63,326 nucleotides of DNA from contig CAZEGI010000003.1 of NCBI GenBank assembly GCA_964512105.1, positions 1-63,326 on the forward strand, in the 5' to 3' direction. Position numbers and translations under genes: made by a program. Shown in pieces: positions 32,062-40,191 of this stretch. Within the stretch, counting starts at the first letter, position 1. Each line of letters starts with the position of its first letter. This DNA is from CAZEGI01 sp964512105. GTDB lineage: Archaea; Altiarchaeota; Altiarchaeia; IMC4; CAZEGI01. A model generated the notes under the pieces. The model was not told where the DNA came from and made no database searches. It saw nothing but the letters and a program-made list of their open reading frames with translations.

Positions 32062-32096
32062 TCCCCTTATCAACCCTCTTTCCCTTGGATTTACGT

Positions 32097-32158
32097 TCAG
32101 AGCCATTGAGCGTAGCGAATATGGCTCATGTTTTGGTCAACCTTTTATTAAAAGGTTG
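32097..32158. repeat. Palindromic block upstream of tpiA
   Basis: GAGCCAT...ATGGCTC (about 32099-32126) encloses an AGCGTAGCG centre. It is followed by TGTTTTGGTCAACCTTTT and ATTAAAAGGTTG (32129-32158), which matches 13605-13634 in 29 of 30 positions. The last hairpin, CAACCTTTT-ATT-AAAAGGTTG, ends two bases before the tpiA TATA box. Confidence 0.7.
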
Positions 32159-32159
32159 G

Positions 32160-32173
32160 TATAAATATATAAA
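32160..32173 (+). promoter_or_regulatory. TATA box of tpiA
   Basis: TATAAATATATAAA lies 16-29 nt upstream of the tpiA ATG and is the strongest TATA match in the window. A perfect hairpin ends two bases upstream and would cover the TFB-responsive position, so the repeat may influence this promoter. Confidence 0.5.
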
Positions 32174-32188
32174 CTCGGTGATAAAAAA

Positions 32189-32887
32189 ATGGCTAAAGTA
32201 ACGCTTGAAAAATCGATTGTTATAAACTTCAAGACCTACGAGCAGGCGACCGGAAGAAACGCGTTGAATCTTGCGAAAATCTGCGATGACATTGCAAAGG
32301 AAACCGGAGCGAATATAATTGTTGCTCCGCAGGTGGTTGACTTGCGGATGATTTGTGAAGCGGTTGATATTCCTGTTTTTGCGCAGCATGTAGATGTCGC
32401 GGAATACGGAAGTTTCACCGGATGGATTCTTCCTGAAGCGGTCAGGGACGCGGGAGCTGTCGGAAGTCTTATAAACCACTCGGAACACAAGCTGAAGATT
32501 GAGGAGATAAAGCCGAGAATCGAAAAATTGAGGGCTCTCGGGTTGATGACCATTGTTTGTTCTGGAATGAAAACGAATGACGAAACCATCAGGGAATCGA
32601 AGGCGATTGCGTCCTTAAAACCGAACGCGATTGCTGCGGAGCCGCCGGAATTGATTGGCGGTGATGTTTCGGTCACGACAAGACCGGAACTCATAAAGGG
32701 CGTTGTAACGGCCGTGAAGGACGTTGATTCAAGTGTTGAGGTACTCACCGGCGCGGGGGTAAAGACCGGTGAGCATGTGAGAGATGCTATAAGGTTTGGG
32801 ACTGTTGGCGTTCTGCTGGCTTCCGGCGTTACGAAGGCAAAAGACCCGCGGCAGGCGCTTCTTGATTTGGCGAAGGGTGTAGAGTAA
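32189..32887 (+). CDS. tpiA: Triosephosphate isomerase (archaeal)
   Basis: Interconverts glyceraldehyde-3-phosphate and dihydroxyacetone phosphate. The 232 residues match the short archaeal form. VINFKTYEQATG carries the catalytic Asn-Lys; FAQHVDVAEYGSFTGW and VGSLINHSEHKL hold the catalytic His. AAEPPELIGGDVSV is an archaeal version of the Glu region, and VLTGAGVKTGEHV binds phosphate. The stop abuts the stop of the convergent DUF460 gene. Confidence 0.95.
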   Translation: MAKVTLEKSIVINFKTYEQATGRNALNLAKICDDIAKETGANIIVAPQVVDLRMICEAVDIPVFAQHVDVAEYGSFTGWILPEAVRDAGAVGSLINHSEHKLKIEEIKPRIEKLRALGLMTIVCSGMKTNDETIRESKAIASLKPNAIAAEPPELIGGDVSVTTRPELIKGVVTAVKDVDSSVEVLTGAGVKTGEHVRDAIRFGTVGVLLASGVTKAKDPRQALLDLAKGVE

Positions 32888-33943
32888 TCACTCGCCTTTC
32901 CTGTATTCCTCGATTATCTTTTCTAACGAGATTTTTTTTCTCTGAAGTTCTTCTAATTTTTTTGTTTCAATGAAAAAACACCCCAAGAATTCCTGAAGGT
33001 TTTTTGCATCTGCATACGGAACCCCTTTTTTTCGAAGTTGCTCCTGAACGGCATTACTTTCAGAAAACGCAAATTTTACCTTCTTTAATTTTTCCTCATC
33101 ATCGCTGCCGATCTTGTTTTTTATTAAAACGTAACCGTTTGGATTTTCAGGAAAAACAAAAACCGGAATCAGTTCGTTTTTTGCAATTGACGAGAGGATT
33201 GATTTTAATTTTTCAAATTTTTTTATCTCTCCTTTTAATGAAAAAACCTCCCTTCTCAGGTCGGCGATCTGGTACTCCCGACTCTTGATTTTTTCGTCCT
33301 TTTTGATTTCTGTCTGCTGCTGCCTTTTCAGTTTCAGGATATCGTCCCTTAACTTTTTGATTTCCCTTTCCTTCTCCTGCAGCTCGCCGGTCAAGACACG
33401 GTTCTGCCTTTCAAGGTTTTTTATTTTTTTCTGCTCTTCGGATAGGATTTTTTCCGGTGGTTTTTGGGGCGGTTTTACTTTTTCTTCTTTTTTGGATTTT
33501 TTCTCCAATTTCAGTGTCGCCTTTTCGATTGACGTTCCCTGCAGAACCAGATGCTTGACTTCATCACCTAAATCGAGTGAGTCGATTTTCTGGATTTTGT
33601 TCTTGAACCTATTGAACGCGTTAAGCGCTGCGGCAAGGGCGTCGCGCTGGTGCGAATCCTCTGTTTTGTAATTCCGAGTGAGTTCGATTTTTTCATCAAC
33701 GCGCAGGGATTCTTTGGGAAGGAACAATCTTGAACCGAGGGATGTAGCAATCTTTGAAACGGATTCAGGTGCAGGATTTACATCCGAAGCGACTATGGAT
33801 ATGCGTCCTGATGATATAAGGTATTCAATGACCTTTTCGACACCGAAATCGCGGGAACTATACAGCTTAACTATCTTACCGCTGAGATTTAAGGCTGCAA
33901 TTCCAGTCGTTGTTCCGGGGTCAACACCAACAATGAGATACAT
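32888..33943 (-). CDS. DUF460-like protein with RNase H-like domain and coiled coil
   Basis: Residues 1-115 look like a RuvC/RNase H-like fold: LIVGVDPGTTTGIAAL gives the first catalytic Asp, then SDVNPAP and DSHQRDALAAALNAF. A long lysine/glutamate-rich coiled coil (about 145-235) and a C-terminal domain (LIPVFVFPENPNGYVLI...) follow. This fits archaeal DUF460 proteins, but 351 residues is short for the family, which as I recall is often over 600, so the protein may be a reduced form. ATG at 33943 is taken; an in-frame ATG at 33949 would overlap the purF stop by four bases. Function unproven. Confidence 0.75.
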   Translation of the reverse strand: MYLIVGVDPGTTTGIAALNLSGKIVKLYSSRDFGVEKVIEYLISSGRISIVASDVNPAPESVSKIATSLGSRLFLPKESLRVDEKIELTRNYKTEDSHQRDALAAALNAFNRFKNKIQKIDSLDLGDEVKHLVLQGTSIEKATLKLEKKSKKEEKVKPPQKPPEKILSEEQKKIKNLERQNRVLTGELQEKEREIKKLRDDILKLKRQQQTEIKKDEKIKSREYQIADLRREVFSLKGEIKKFEKLKSILSSIAKNELIPVFVFPENPNGYVLIKNKIGSDDEEKLKKVKFAFSESNAVQEQLRKKGVPYADAKNLQEFLGCFFIETKKLEELQRKKISLEKIIEEYRKGE

Positions 33944-33945
33944 TA

Positions 33946-35310
33946 TCAACAGGAACAGGATTTAAGTTTCGTCTGTTTTTCCTTGATGGGATAATCTCCG
34001 GTGAGGCATGCCAAGCAGAGTTTGTTTTTCGGCAGCCCTATGGCTTTTATCAGACCATCGAGACTCGTATATGCGAGAGAATCTGCACCAATGATTCTTC
34101 TTATCTGTTCGACGGTTTTCTTGGATGCTATGAATTCCTTTGCAGTTTGCATGTCTATGCCGTAGAAGCACGGATGCCTTATGGGTGGACAGGAAATGCG
34201 TACATGGATTTCAGATGCACCACCATCGCGAAGAACGCGGATTATTCTGCGGAGGGTCGTTCCCCTCACAATCGAGTCATCCACAAGGACGAGTTTCTTA
34301 CCCTTAATCTCGCTGGTTATGGGGTTTAATTTTACCTTCACCTCCGTATCGCGCTGGCTCTGTTCGGGGAGAATGAAGGTTCGGCCGATATAGCGATTCT
34401 TCATCAGACCCTCGCCGTACCTTATACCAGATTCCTCGGCGTAACCTATGGCCGTGTTGATACCGGAATCCGGAACCGCTATCACAAGGTCCGCCTTCAC
34501 GGGGGATTCACGCGCGAGCGTCTTGCCGAGGTTGCGCCTGACCTCATAAACCGGGATACGATCAAGTATCGAATCAGGACGCGCAAAATAAACGTATTCG
34601 AACATGCAGTGTGCGACCCTGTCCTTTGGGCCGCTATACGATTTTAACTTATTGTCTATAACCAGTATCTCCGATGGCCTTATGTCCCTCAAAAGTTTTA
34701 TGCCCAGCGTGCTTAACGCACAGCTCTCTGAAGCTATAACATAAGTATCCTTCAATCTTCCCAGAACCAGCGGCCTGAACGCATGCGGATCCCTAACTGC
34801 GATGAGTTTTCTGTTGTAAAGTATAACCAGCGAGTATGAACCTTTTATTACGCCCATGACCCGCTTTATCGCCTCTATGAAGTTTCCTGTTTTTACGTGC
34901 TCATGCGCTATGAGCTGCGCTATTATTTCCGAATCGGTGGTAGTCGAGAATACTGCCCCGCGCTTTCCGAGGATTGCACGGAGTTCGGCCGAGTTTGTTA
35001 AGTTTCCGTTATGCGCCAGGGTAAAACTTCCATTGGCGTAGTTTATCAGTAATGGCTGTGCGTTTTCCAGCTGCGATCTTCCCGTGGTGGAATAGCGAAC
35101 GTGGCCTATGCCCACATGGCCCTTCAGACGTATGTGTCTGAACACATTGGAAACAAGACCCATCGCCCGGTGTATTTTTATGTTGCTGTTGCCTATCGCA
35201 ATGCCAGCGGACTCCTGACCGCGATGTTGAAGGGAGTATAAGCCTTGGTAGATGAGGCCGAAAACATCCTGCTTCGATTTTGCCCCGAAGACGCCGCACT
35301 CTTCCTTCAT
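33946..35310 (-). CDS. purF: Amidophosphoribosyltransferase
   Basis: First committed enzyme of purine synthesis, PRPP + glutamine to phosphoribosylamine. The N-terminal MKEECGVFG places the catalytic Cys5 after a four-residue propeptide. The Ntn-hydrolase domain continues with GLQHRGQESAG-like SLQHRGQESAGIA and HNGNLTN. The phosphoribosyltransferase domain has the PRPP motif KLVLVDDSIVRGTT. C-terminal cysteines (CLACLTGDYP, CSC) suggest a structural Fe-S cluster. The 454 residues are family-normal. It is divergent from argJ. Confidence 0.96.
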   Translation of the reverse strand: MKEECGVFGAKSKQDVFGLIYQGLYSLQHRGQESAGIAIGNSNIKIHRAMGLVSNVFRHIRLKGHVGIGHVRYSTTGRSQLENAQPLLINYANGSFTLAHNGNLTNSAELRAILGKRGAVFSTTTDSEIIAQLIAHEHVKTGNFIEAIKRVMGVIKGSYSLVILYNRKLIAVRDPHAFRPLVLGRLKDTYVIASESCALSTLGIKLLRDIRPSEILVIDNKLKSYSGPKDRVAHCMFEYVYFARPDSILDRIPVYEVRRNLGKTLARESPVKADLVIAVPDSGINTAIGYAEESGIRYGEGLMKNRYIGRTFILPEQSQRDTEVKVKLNPITSEIKGKKLVLVDDSIVRGTTLRRIIRVLRDGGASEIHVRISCPPIRHPCFYGIDMQTAKEFIASKKTVEQIRRIIGADSLAYTSLDGLIKAIGLPKNKLCLACLTGDYPIKEKQTKLKSCSC

Positions 35311-35354
35311 TTTGAGGAATTATACCTTTTCTTATTTCAATTTAAATACATAAC

Positions 35355-36497
35355 ATGATTCTGGAAACGGATTTCGGGGTGTGCATTGGCGGTTTCAAGG
35401 CTGCAGGGATAAAGGGAGGGAAGCATGGCGTTGCTTTGATAGTTTCGGACAGGATATGCGACGCTGTTGGCGTTTTTACAAAAAACACCGTAAAGGCAGC
35501 CCCCCTTCTGGTGACACGGAAAAAACTCAAAAACGGGATTCACGCAATAATCGCAAACTCGGGGAACGCGAACGCATGCACAAAAACAGGGCTGAGAGAT
35601 GCGGAAGAAATGTGCCGGGTTGCTGCAAAAAGTTTGCGCATTGACGCAAAGAACGTTGCTGTCGCTTCCACCGGGATTATAGGGAGGCCCCTAAACCTCG
35701 AGATAATAAAAAACCAGGTTGCGAGAATATCAAAAAATCTTGGGAAAACCAGCAAAAGCGCTGCAAGGGCGATAATGACCACCGATACGAAACCGAAACA
35801 GGTTTCTGTCGAGTATAAAGGCATAAGGATAGGTGGAATCGCAAAGGGTGCGGGGATGATTTCTCCGAACATGGCAACCATGCTCTGTTTCCTCACGACT
35901 AATGCGGATTTGCGCAGAGGGGAACTGCAAAAGGCGCTGAAGGATGCGGTTGAAGACAACTTCAACATGCTGTCGGTGGACAACTGCATGAGCACAAATG
36001 ATATGGTTTTGCTGCTTTCAAACAAGACAAAAAAATGCAGTGCAAGCGATTTCCGGAAGGCATTGAATTTCGTAACGAGAAAACTTGCGGTGATGATTGC
36101 GAGGGATGGTGAAGGTTCAACTAAGTATGTGGAAGTTACGGTGAAAGGAGCGAAAAGCAAAGCCGAAGCACGGAAGGGTGCAAAGGCTGTTGTTTCGTCG
36201 GATTTGTTCAAGACCATGATTTACGGAAAATCCGCAAACTTCGGAAGGATTGTTTCAGCGTTGGGTAGCGTTATCAAGGTTGATTTCAAAAAGATGAGGA
36301 TAAGATTTTCGTCAAAGAAAGGCAGCGCCGTGACCTTCGATAACGGAAGGATAGGTAACCTAAAAAAGGCGGTCAGAATCCTTGAGGACGATGAAATTTT
36401 TATAGACGTAAATCTAAGACATGGTAGGGAATCCGCAACCGCATTCGGTTGCGATTTGACCGAGGGATATGTAAGGATAAATGCGAGGTACAGCTGA
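35355..36497 (+). CDS. argJ: Glutamate/ornithine N-acetyltransferase ArgJ
   Basis: Transfers the acetyl group from N-acetylornithine to glutamate, recycling it in arginine synthesis. The 380-residue precursor is expected to self-cleave at the Ala-Thr bond of NMATMLCFLTTNADL (about 175-189), Thr becoming the N-terminal nucleophile. IIANSGNANACTG-like IIANSGNANACTKTG and the C-terminal FGCDLTEGYVRINARYS match. It could be bifunctional, but that cannot be told from sequence. It is divergent from purF, and the rhomboid gene begins at its stop. Confidence 0.93.
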   Translation: MILETDFGVCIGGFKAAGIKGGKHGVALIVSDRICDAVGVFTKNTVKAAPLLVTRKKLKNGIHAIIANSGNANACTKTGLRDAEEMCRVAAKSLRIDAKNVAVASTGIIGRPLNLEIIKNQVARISKNLGKTSKSAARAIMTTDTKPKQVSVEYKGIRIGGIAKGAGMISPNMATMLCFLTTNADLRRGELQKALKDAVEDNFNMLSVDNCMSTNDMVLLLSNKTKKCSASDFRKALNFVTRKLAVMIARDGEGSTKYVEVTVKGAKSKAEARKGAKAVVSSDLFKTMIYGKSANFGRIVSALGSVIKVDFKKMRIRFSSKKGSAVTFDNGRIGNLKKAVRILEDDEIFIDVNLRHGRESATAFGCDLTEGYVRINARYS

Positions 36498-36501
36498 CAG
36501 G

Positions 36502-37128
36502 ATGAGGATCGCAGGATTCAATCTTAAGGGTGTTGAAACCATCATCGCGTTGAACCTTATGGTATTTGTTTTGGAGATGGTGAACGTGGATTACATAATA
36601 GAAAATTTTGGCCTGACGCCCGCAACCATCCTTACAAAACCGTGGACGATAATAACGAGCATGTTCGTGCATGCGGGTTTCTCGCACGTTTTCTTCAACA
36701 TGTTCGCGCTGTTTTTTTTCGGCATTTACCTCACACGGCTGGTCGGCGAGCGCACCTTCCTTAAGATTTACTTTGCGGGGGGAATATTCGCGGGTTTGGC
36801 CTACGTCTTCACGTCGCTGGTTTTCGGAATCCCGTCGCCGGACATTCCTGCAGTCGGTGCTTCGGGCGCGATATTCGCGATAATGGGCACGCTCGTTGTT
36901 TTGCGACCGAACATGACCATCCTGCTGAATTTCTTGTTCCCGATGCCGCTCTGGATTTTTGCTGCCCTTTACACGCTCTACGCCCTGTTTTCGATAGGCC
37001 TGACCATGGGTTCGATAGCGCACAACGCGCATCTCGGGGGTTTGGTTCTGGGTTTGCTGGTGGGTTACTACCTGAAGAAGAAAACGCCGCCAGAGGTTCA
37101 CACCTACGGTTACAGGGTTTACTACTGA
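36502..37128 (+). CDS. Rhomboid-family intramembrane protease
   Basis: A six-helix membrane serine protease. SMFVHAGFSHVFFNMFALFFFG provides the HxxxxHxxxN helix, VGASGAIFAIMG (about 118-129) the catalytic Ser in GxSG, and AHNAHLGGLVLGLLVGY the catalytic His helix. ATG at 36502 is chosen, four bases after the argJ stop; a start at 36481 would overlap argJ by 17 nt. About 208 residues. Its 3' end overlaps convergent carB2 by 7 nt. Substrates unknown. Confidence 0.9.
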   Translation: MRIAGFNLKGVETIIALNLMVFVLEMVNVDYIIENFGLTPATILTKPWTIITSMFVHAGFSHVFFNMFALFFFGIYLTRLVGERTFLKIYFAGGIFAGLAYVFTSLVFGIPSPDIPAVGASGAIFAIMGTLVVLRPNMTILLNFLFPMPLWIFAALYTLYALFSIGLTMGSIAHNAHLGGLVLGLLVGYYLKKKTPPEVHTYGYRVYY

Positions 37129-38909
37129 TGGTATTCGTTCATTGATTTCACATCAATGTCCCTGTTCCTTACTTTTTCTATCGCGTTCACGGTTGCTGAT
37201 GCCCCCGGGATTGTTGTTACATAAGGAATGTCAAGTTCCACTGCACTTCTCCGTATCATGTAGCCGTCACGCTTCGGGTTCCTTCCCTTGTAGGGGGTGT
37301 TTATTATAAGGTTGACCTTTTTTTCGCGCATAAGGTTCAGCACGTTTGGGCTGCCCTCGCTGATTTTTAGCAGGCGCTCGTTTTTTATACCGTTTTTATC
37401 CAGAAAATCCGAAGTTCCGGTTGTTGACACTATTCTGAACCCGAGTTCCTGAAACTTCTTTGCTATCTTTACGATTTTTGGCTTGTCCGAGTTCTTGACG
37501 CTTATGAAGACGCTCCCCTGGAGAGGAATGCGATTGTAAGCCGCAATCTGAGCCTTGTAGTAGGCCATCGCAAAATCCGGAGCAATACCCATGACCTCCC
37601 CTGTGGATTTCATCTCGGGGGACAATACCGGATCGATTCCCGGCAACTTTATGAACGGAAACACCACTTCTTTTACCGCGCAGTGCTTTATCTTCCACAT
37701 CGGGTTGAGGTCCTTCGCTATGTCCTTCAGCTTCTCGCCCACGATTACGCGTGCTGCAAATTTCGCCAGCGGCAGACCGATTGCCTTGCTGACGAACGGC
37801 ACCGTCCTTGAGGAACGCGGATTTGCCTCGAGCGTGTAAACAACACCGTCCTTCACCGCGTACTGCACATTGATTAAGCCGACGGTGTTGAGTTCCAGCG
37901 CGAGCTTTCTAGTGTATTCCTCAACGGTTTTTATTGTTTTCTCGTCAAGGCTCTGCGGCGGAATAACGCATGCGGAATCGCCGGAATGGATCCCCGCTTC
38001 CTCGATGTGCTCCATTATCGCGCCTATTAAAACATCCCTACCGTCACAAACCGCATCCACATCGAGCTCAACCGCGTCCTGCAGGAACTTGTCCACGAGT
38101 ATCGGATGTTCAGGCGAAACCCTCACTGCCTCTTCCATGTACTCCTCAAGCTCACTCTCGTCATGGACGATTTCCATCGCCCTTCCGCCGAGAACGTAAC
38201 TCGGACGAACCAAAACAGGATAACCGATTTTGGCTGCAATATCCTTCACCTCGTTGAAATTGTAGCCCGTGCCCCATGCGGCAGACGGCATTTTTAGCTT
38301 GTCCAGAACCTTGCCGAACAGGTCGCGGTTTTCTGCCAGGTCCGTGTCCTTGGCCGATGTTCCGAGAATCTTAACCCCGCTTTTTTCAAGGGCCAACGCG
38401 AGGTTTATTGCTGTCTGGCCACCGAACTGGACCATCACGCCGAGCAGGTTTTTTTTCTCATTTTCAACAACGTTCAGCACATCCTCGAGTGTTATCGGTT
38501 CAAAGTAAAGTTTGTCCGAAATGTCGAAGTCCGTGGAAACCGTTTCGGGGTTGTTGTTTATCACTATGGTTTCAATGCCAAGCGCCCTCAGAGCAATGGT
38601 CGCATGAACTGTGCAGTAATCAAACTCGATTCCCTGACCGATTCGTATAGGGCCCGCACCGAGGATTATGATTTTTTTCTTTTCAGATGCTTGCGCCTCG
38701 TTTTCCTGGTCGTAGGATGAATAATAGTAAGGAGTGACGGCGTCGAATTCTGCGGCACATGTATCGACCATTTTGTATACGGGAATTGACCCATGACCCT
38801 TCCGCTGTTCTCTGACTTCGACTTCCTTTCCTAAGCTTTTGTCTGAAAATCCGTACTTCTTGTACTCTAAAATCTTGTCGTTGCTCAGTTCCATCCTGTT
38901 AGATATCAT
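37122..38909 (-). CDS. carB2: Carbamoyl-phosphate synthase large subunit, C-terminal half
   Basis: Covers only the second half of CarB. It starts inside the oligomerisation region (YKKYGFSDKSLG, VYKMVDTCAAEF). The second ATP-grasp (IILGAGPIRIGQGIEFDYC, VRPSYVLGGRAMEIV, LEANPRSSRTVPFVSK) carries out carbamate phosphorylation. The C-terminal MGS-like allosteric domain (KKVNLIINTPYKGR) follows. The 595 residues begin with a proper ATG and leader, so this is a split gene as in some methanogens, not a truncation. The partners carB1 and carA are not in the window. Confidence 0.92.
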   Translation of the reverse strand: MISNRMELSNDKILEYKKYGFSDKSLGKEVEVREQRKGHGSIPVYKMVDTCAAEFDAVTPYYYSSYDQENEAQASEKKKIIILGAGPIRIGQGIEFDYCTVHATIALRALGIETIVINNNPETVSTDFDISDKLYFEPITLEDVLNVVENEKKNLLGVMVQFGGQTAINLALALEKSGVKILGTSAKDTDLAENRDLFGKVLDKLKMPSAAWGTGYNFNEVKDIAAKIGYPVLVRPSYVLGGRAMEIVHDESELEEYMEEAVRVSPEHPILVDKFLQDAVELDVDAVCDGRDVLIGAIMEHIEEAGIHSGDSACVIPPQSLDEKTIKTVEEYTRKLALELNTVGLINVQYAVKDGVVYTLEANPRSSRTVPFVSKAIGLPLAKFAARVIVGEKLKDIAKDLNPMWKIKHCAVKEVVFPFIKLPGIDPVLSPEMKSTGEVMGIAPDFAMAYYKAQIAAYNRIPLQGSVFISVKNSDKPKIVKIAKKFQELGFRIVSTTGTSDFLDKNGIKNERLLKISEGSPNVLNLMREKKVNLIINTPYKGRNPKRDGYMIRRSAVELDIPYVTTIPGASATVNAIEKVRNRDIDVKSMNEYHQ

Positions 38910-38944
38910 ATTGCTGATTTATATCCTTTAACCCAATATCTACC

Positions 38945-39823
38945 ATGCATTTGAGGTCAAGGTTAACGCATTTGTACGGCCGGTTGAGGGTGTTTCTTGA
39001 GGCGATAAGGTTACGAAATTGCCTTATCGTTTATTTTGGCGTTCTTGTCGGTGCAACGGTAACGCTCGCTAAACTCCCGCTTGATTTGGATGTGCACCTC
39101 GCCGCAGCGGCAGCATTTCTGATAACTGGCGGTGGCAACGCGATTAATGATTATTTCGATATCGACATAGACCGCATAAATAAACCGGAAAGACCACTTC
39201 CGTCAAACAGGATGTCAAAGAGCGACGTGCTGATGCTGTCACTAACCATGTTCTTCGTCGGTTTGTGGATTTCGAAGTATGTAAATACGTACTGTGCGTT
39301 TATAGCGGTCGTAAACGCTGCGGCACTTATCCTGTATGCGAAATTCTCGAAAAATATTTTGATCGTTTCGAATTTTGTTATAAGTTATCTTGTTGCATCC
39401 GTGTTTATCTTTGGTGCTTTTTCAGCGTTTGATGGACCCATCTGGAAAGCGCCGTTTATCGGAATTCTCGCTGTTCTCGCAGCATGCGCATTTTTCATGA
39501 CATTCTCGCGCGAAATCGTAAAGGACATAGAGGACATTGAGGGCGACAAAAAATCAAACGCAAGAACCCTGCCCATTGTCGTGGGGATGAAAAAATCAAG
39601 ATACGTAGCAATTTTGTTTGCCGCGGTGGCGATACTGCTCAGTTTCCTGCCCGTCGTGCTGCCGCTCGGTGAATTTAACACCGGCATTTACAAAAAACTC
39701 ATAATACCGGCGGACAGCGTTTTTATCGCCGCCCTTACGCTAAGCCCGAAAAAAAGCCAGAGGGTTATGGTCCTCAGCATGGTTTTCGCGCTGGTTGCGT
39801 TCTTTTTGGGGAATCTAGCGTGA
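38945..39823 (+). CDS. UbiA prenyltransferase, probable DGGGP synthase
   Basis: Membrane enzyme attaching the second geranylgeranyl chain to GGGP in archaeal ether-lipid synthesis. Of 292 residues, most are in eight or nine helices. NAINDYFDIDIDRINKPERP (about 61-80) is the first Asp-rich motif, and REIVKDIEDIEGDKKSNART (about 197-216) is the second. The pair with this spacing is typical of the GGGP geranylgeranyltransferase subgroup, but a quinone-type UbiA cannot be excluded. It is divergent from carB2 with a 35-nt gap. Confidence 0.85.
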   Translation: MHLRSRLTHLYGRLRVFLEAIRLRNCLIVYFGVLVGATVTLAKLPLDLDVHLAAAAAFLITGGGNAINDYFDIDIDRINKPERPLPSNRMSKSDVLMLSLTMFFVGLWISKYVNTYCAFIAVVNAAALILYAKFSKNILIVSNFVISYLVASVFIFGAFSAFDGPIWKAPFIGILAVLAACAFFMTFSREIVKDIEDIEGDKKSNARTLPIVVGMKKSRYVAILFAAVAILLSFLPVVLPLGEFNTGIYKKLIIPADSVFIAALTLSPKKSQRVMVLSMVFALVAFFLGNLA

Positions 39824-39871
39824 TTTATTTTTTAATAGTCTAATTGTTAAAATCTTAAAGTTAAAGTTGCA

Positions 39872-39890
39872 GTGCTATCGAGGATAGCAC
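39872..39890. repeat. Hairpin upstream of the tRNA-Thr locus
   Basis: GTGCTATC-GAG-GATAGCAC is a perfect 8-bp stem with a 3-nt loop, in the same architectural class as the other small hairpins of the window. It stands between a TTAAAGTTAAAG AT-rich stretch and the first tRNA-Thr leader copy. Confidence 0.55.
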
Positions 39891-39900
39891 AAAGGAAGAG

Positions 39901-39974
39901 TAGGGTTGATAAGGGCGAGAAACCTGTGGTGTCTTGCCCTTATGCCTCAGTAGCTCAGTAGGTAACGCACAGCC
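39901..39974 (+). pseudogene. tRNA-Thr leader and 5' exon fragment, copy A
   Basis: Leader TAGGGTTGATAAGGGCGAGA...CTTGCCCTTAT (39901-39943) is followed by tRNA-like GCCTCAGTAGCTCAGTAGGT and AACGCACAGCC (39944-39974). The D-stem 3' strand is altered from GAGC and the sequence leaves the tRNA in the anticodon arm. The T-arm and acceptor 3' strand are absent. Leader arms AAGGGC and GCCCTT can pair. Confidence 0.7.
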
Positions 39975-40008
39975 CTTTCTTAAAAAGAAAGCGCTGGCGG
40001 AAAGAATG
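39973..40008 (+). repeat. Polypurine hairpin element, copy 9
   Basis: CCCTTTCTTAAAAAGAAAG, CGCTGGCGG, AAAGAATG: a short version replacing the rest of tRNA-Thr fragment A. The CGCTGGCGG middle is the same as in copies 1, 2 and 10. Two further hairpins follow before fragment B: GTGCGGC...GCCGCAC (40018-40047) and AACCG-ATTTTG-CGGTT (40056-40071). Confidence 0.72.
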
Positions 40009-40071
40009 TAAAATGCAGTGCGGCTGAAGCGAAGCGAAATGCCGCACAAAGCGTCAACCGATTTTGCGGTT

Positions 40072-40102
40072 GCCTCAGTAGCTCAGTAGGTAACGCGCAG
40101 CC
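40072..40102 (+). pseudogene. tRNA-Thr 5' exon fragment, copy B
   Basis: GCCTCAGTAGCTCAGTAGGT then AACGCGCAGCC: 30 of 31 bases equal fragment A. It again stops in the anticodon arm, where a hairpin element begins. Unlike fragment A it lacks the leader; a second leader copy stands after it, before the complete tRNA. Confidence 0.7.
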
Positions 40103-40145
40103 TTTTTCTTTTAGGAAAAGAAAAACGCTGGCGAAAAAGAAAAGG
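40101..40145 (+). repeat. Polypurine hairpin element, copy 10
   Basis: CCTTTTTCTTTTAGG, AAAAGAAAAACGCTGGCG, AAAAAGAAAAGG on the plus strand. Directly after it, TAGGGTTGATAAGGGCGAGA (40151 onward) repeats the leader of fragment A with a two-base difference in length. Confidence 0.73.
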
Positions 40146-40191
40146 AGATGTAGGGTTGATAAGGGCGAGAAACGTAGTGTCTTGCCCTTAT

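Noticed and set aside
31290..32160. Possible CRISPR array among the repeats near tRNA-Gln and tRNA-Gly
   Set aside because: Repeats are not evenly spaced, have no constant-length spacers, differ in sequence, and no cas gene is nearby.
37122..38909. Truncated carB from frameshift or assembly break
   Set aside because: The gene has its own ATG and starts at a domain boundary used by the naturally split carB2 of some archaea; upstream is a normal divergent promoter region.
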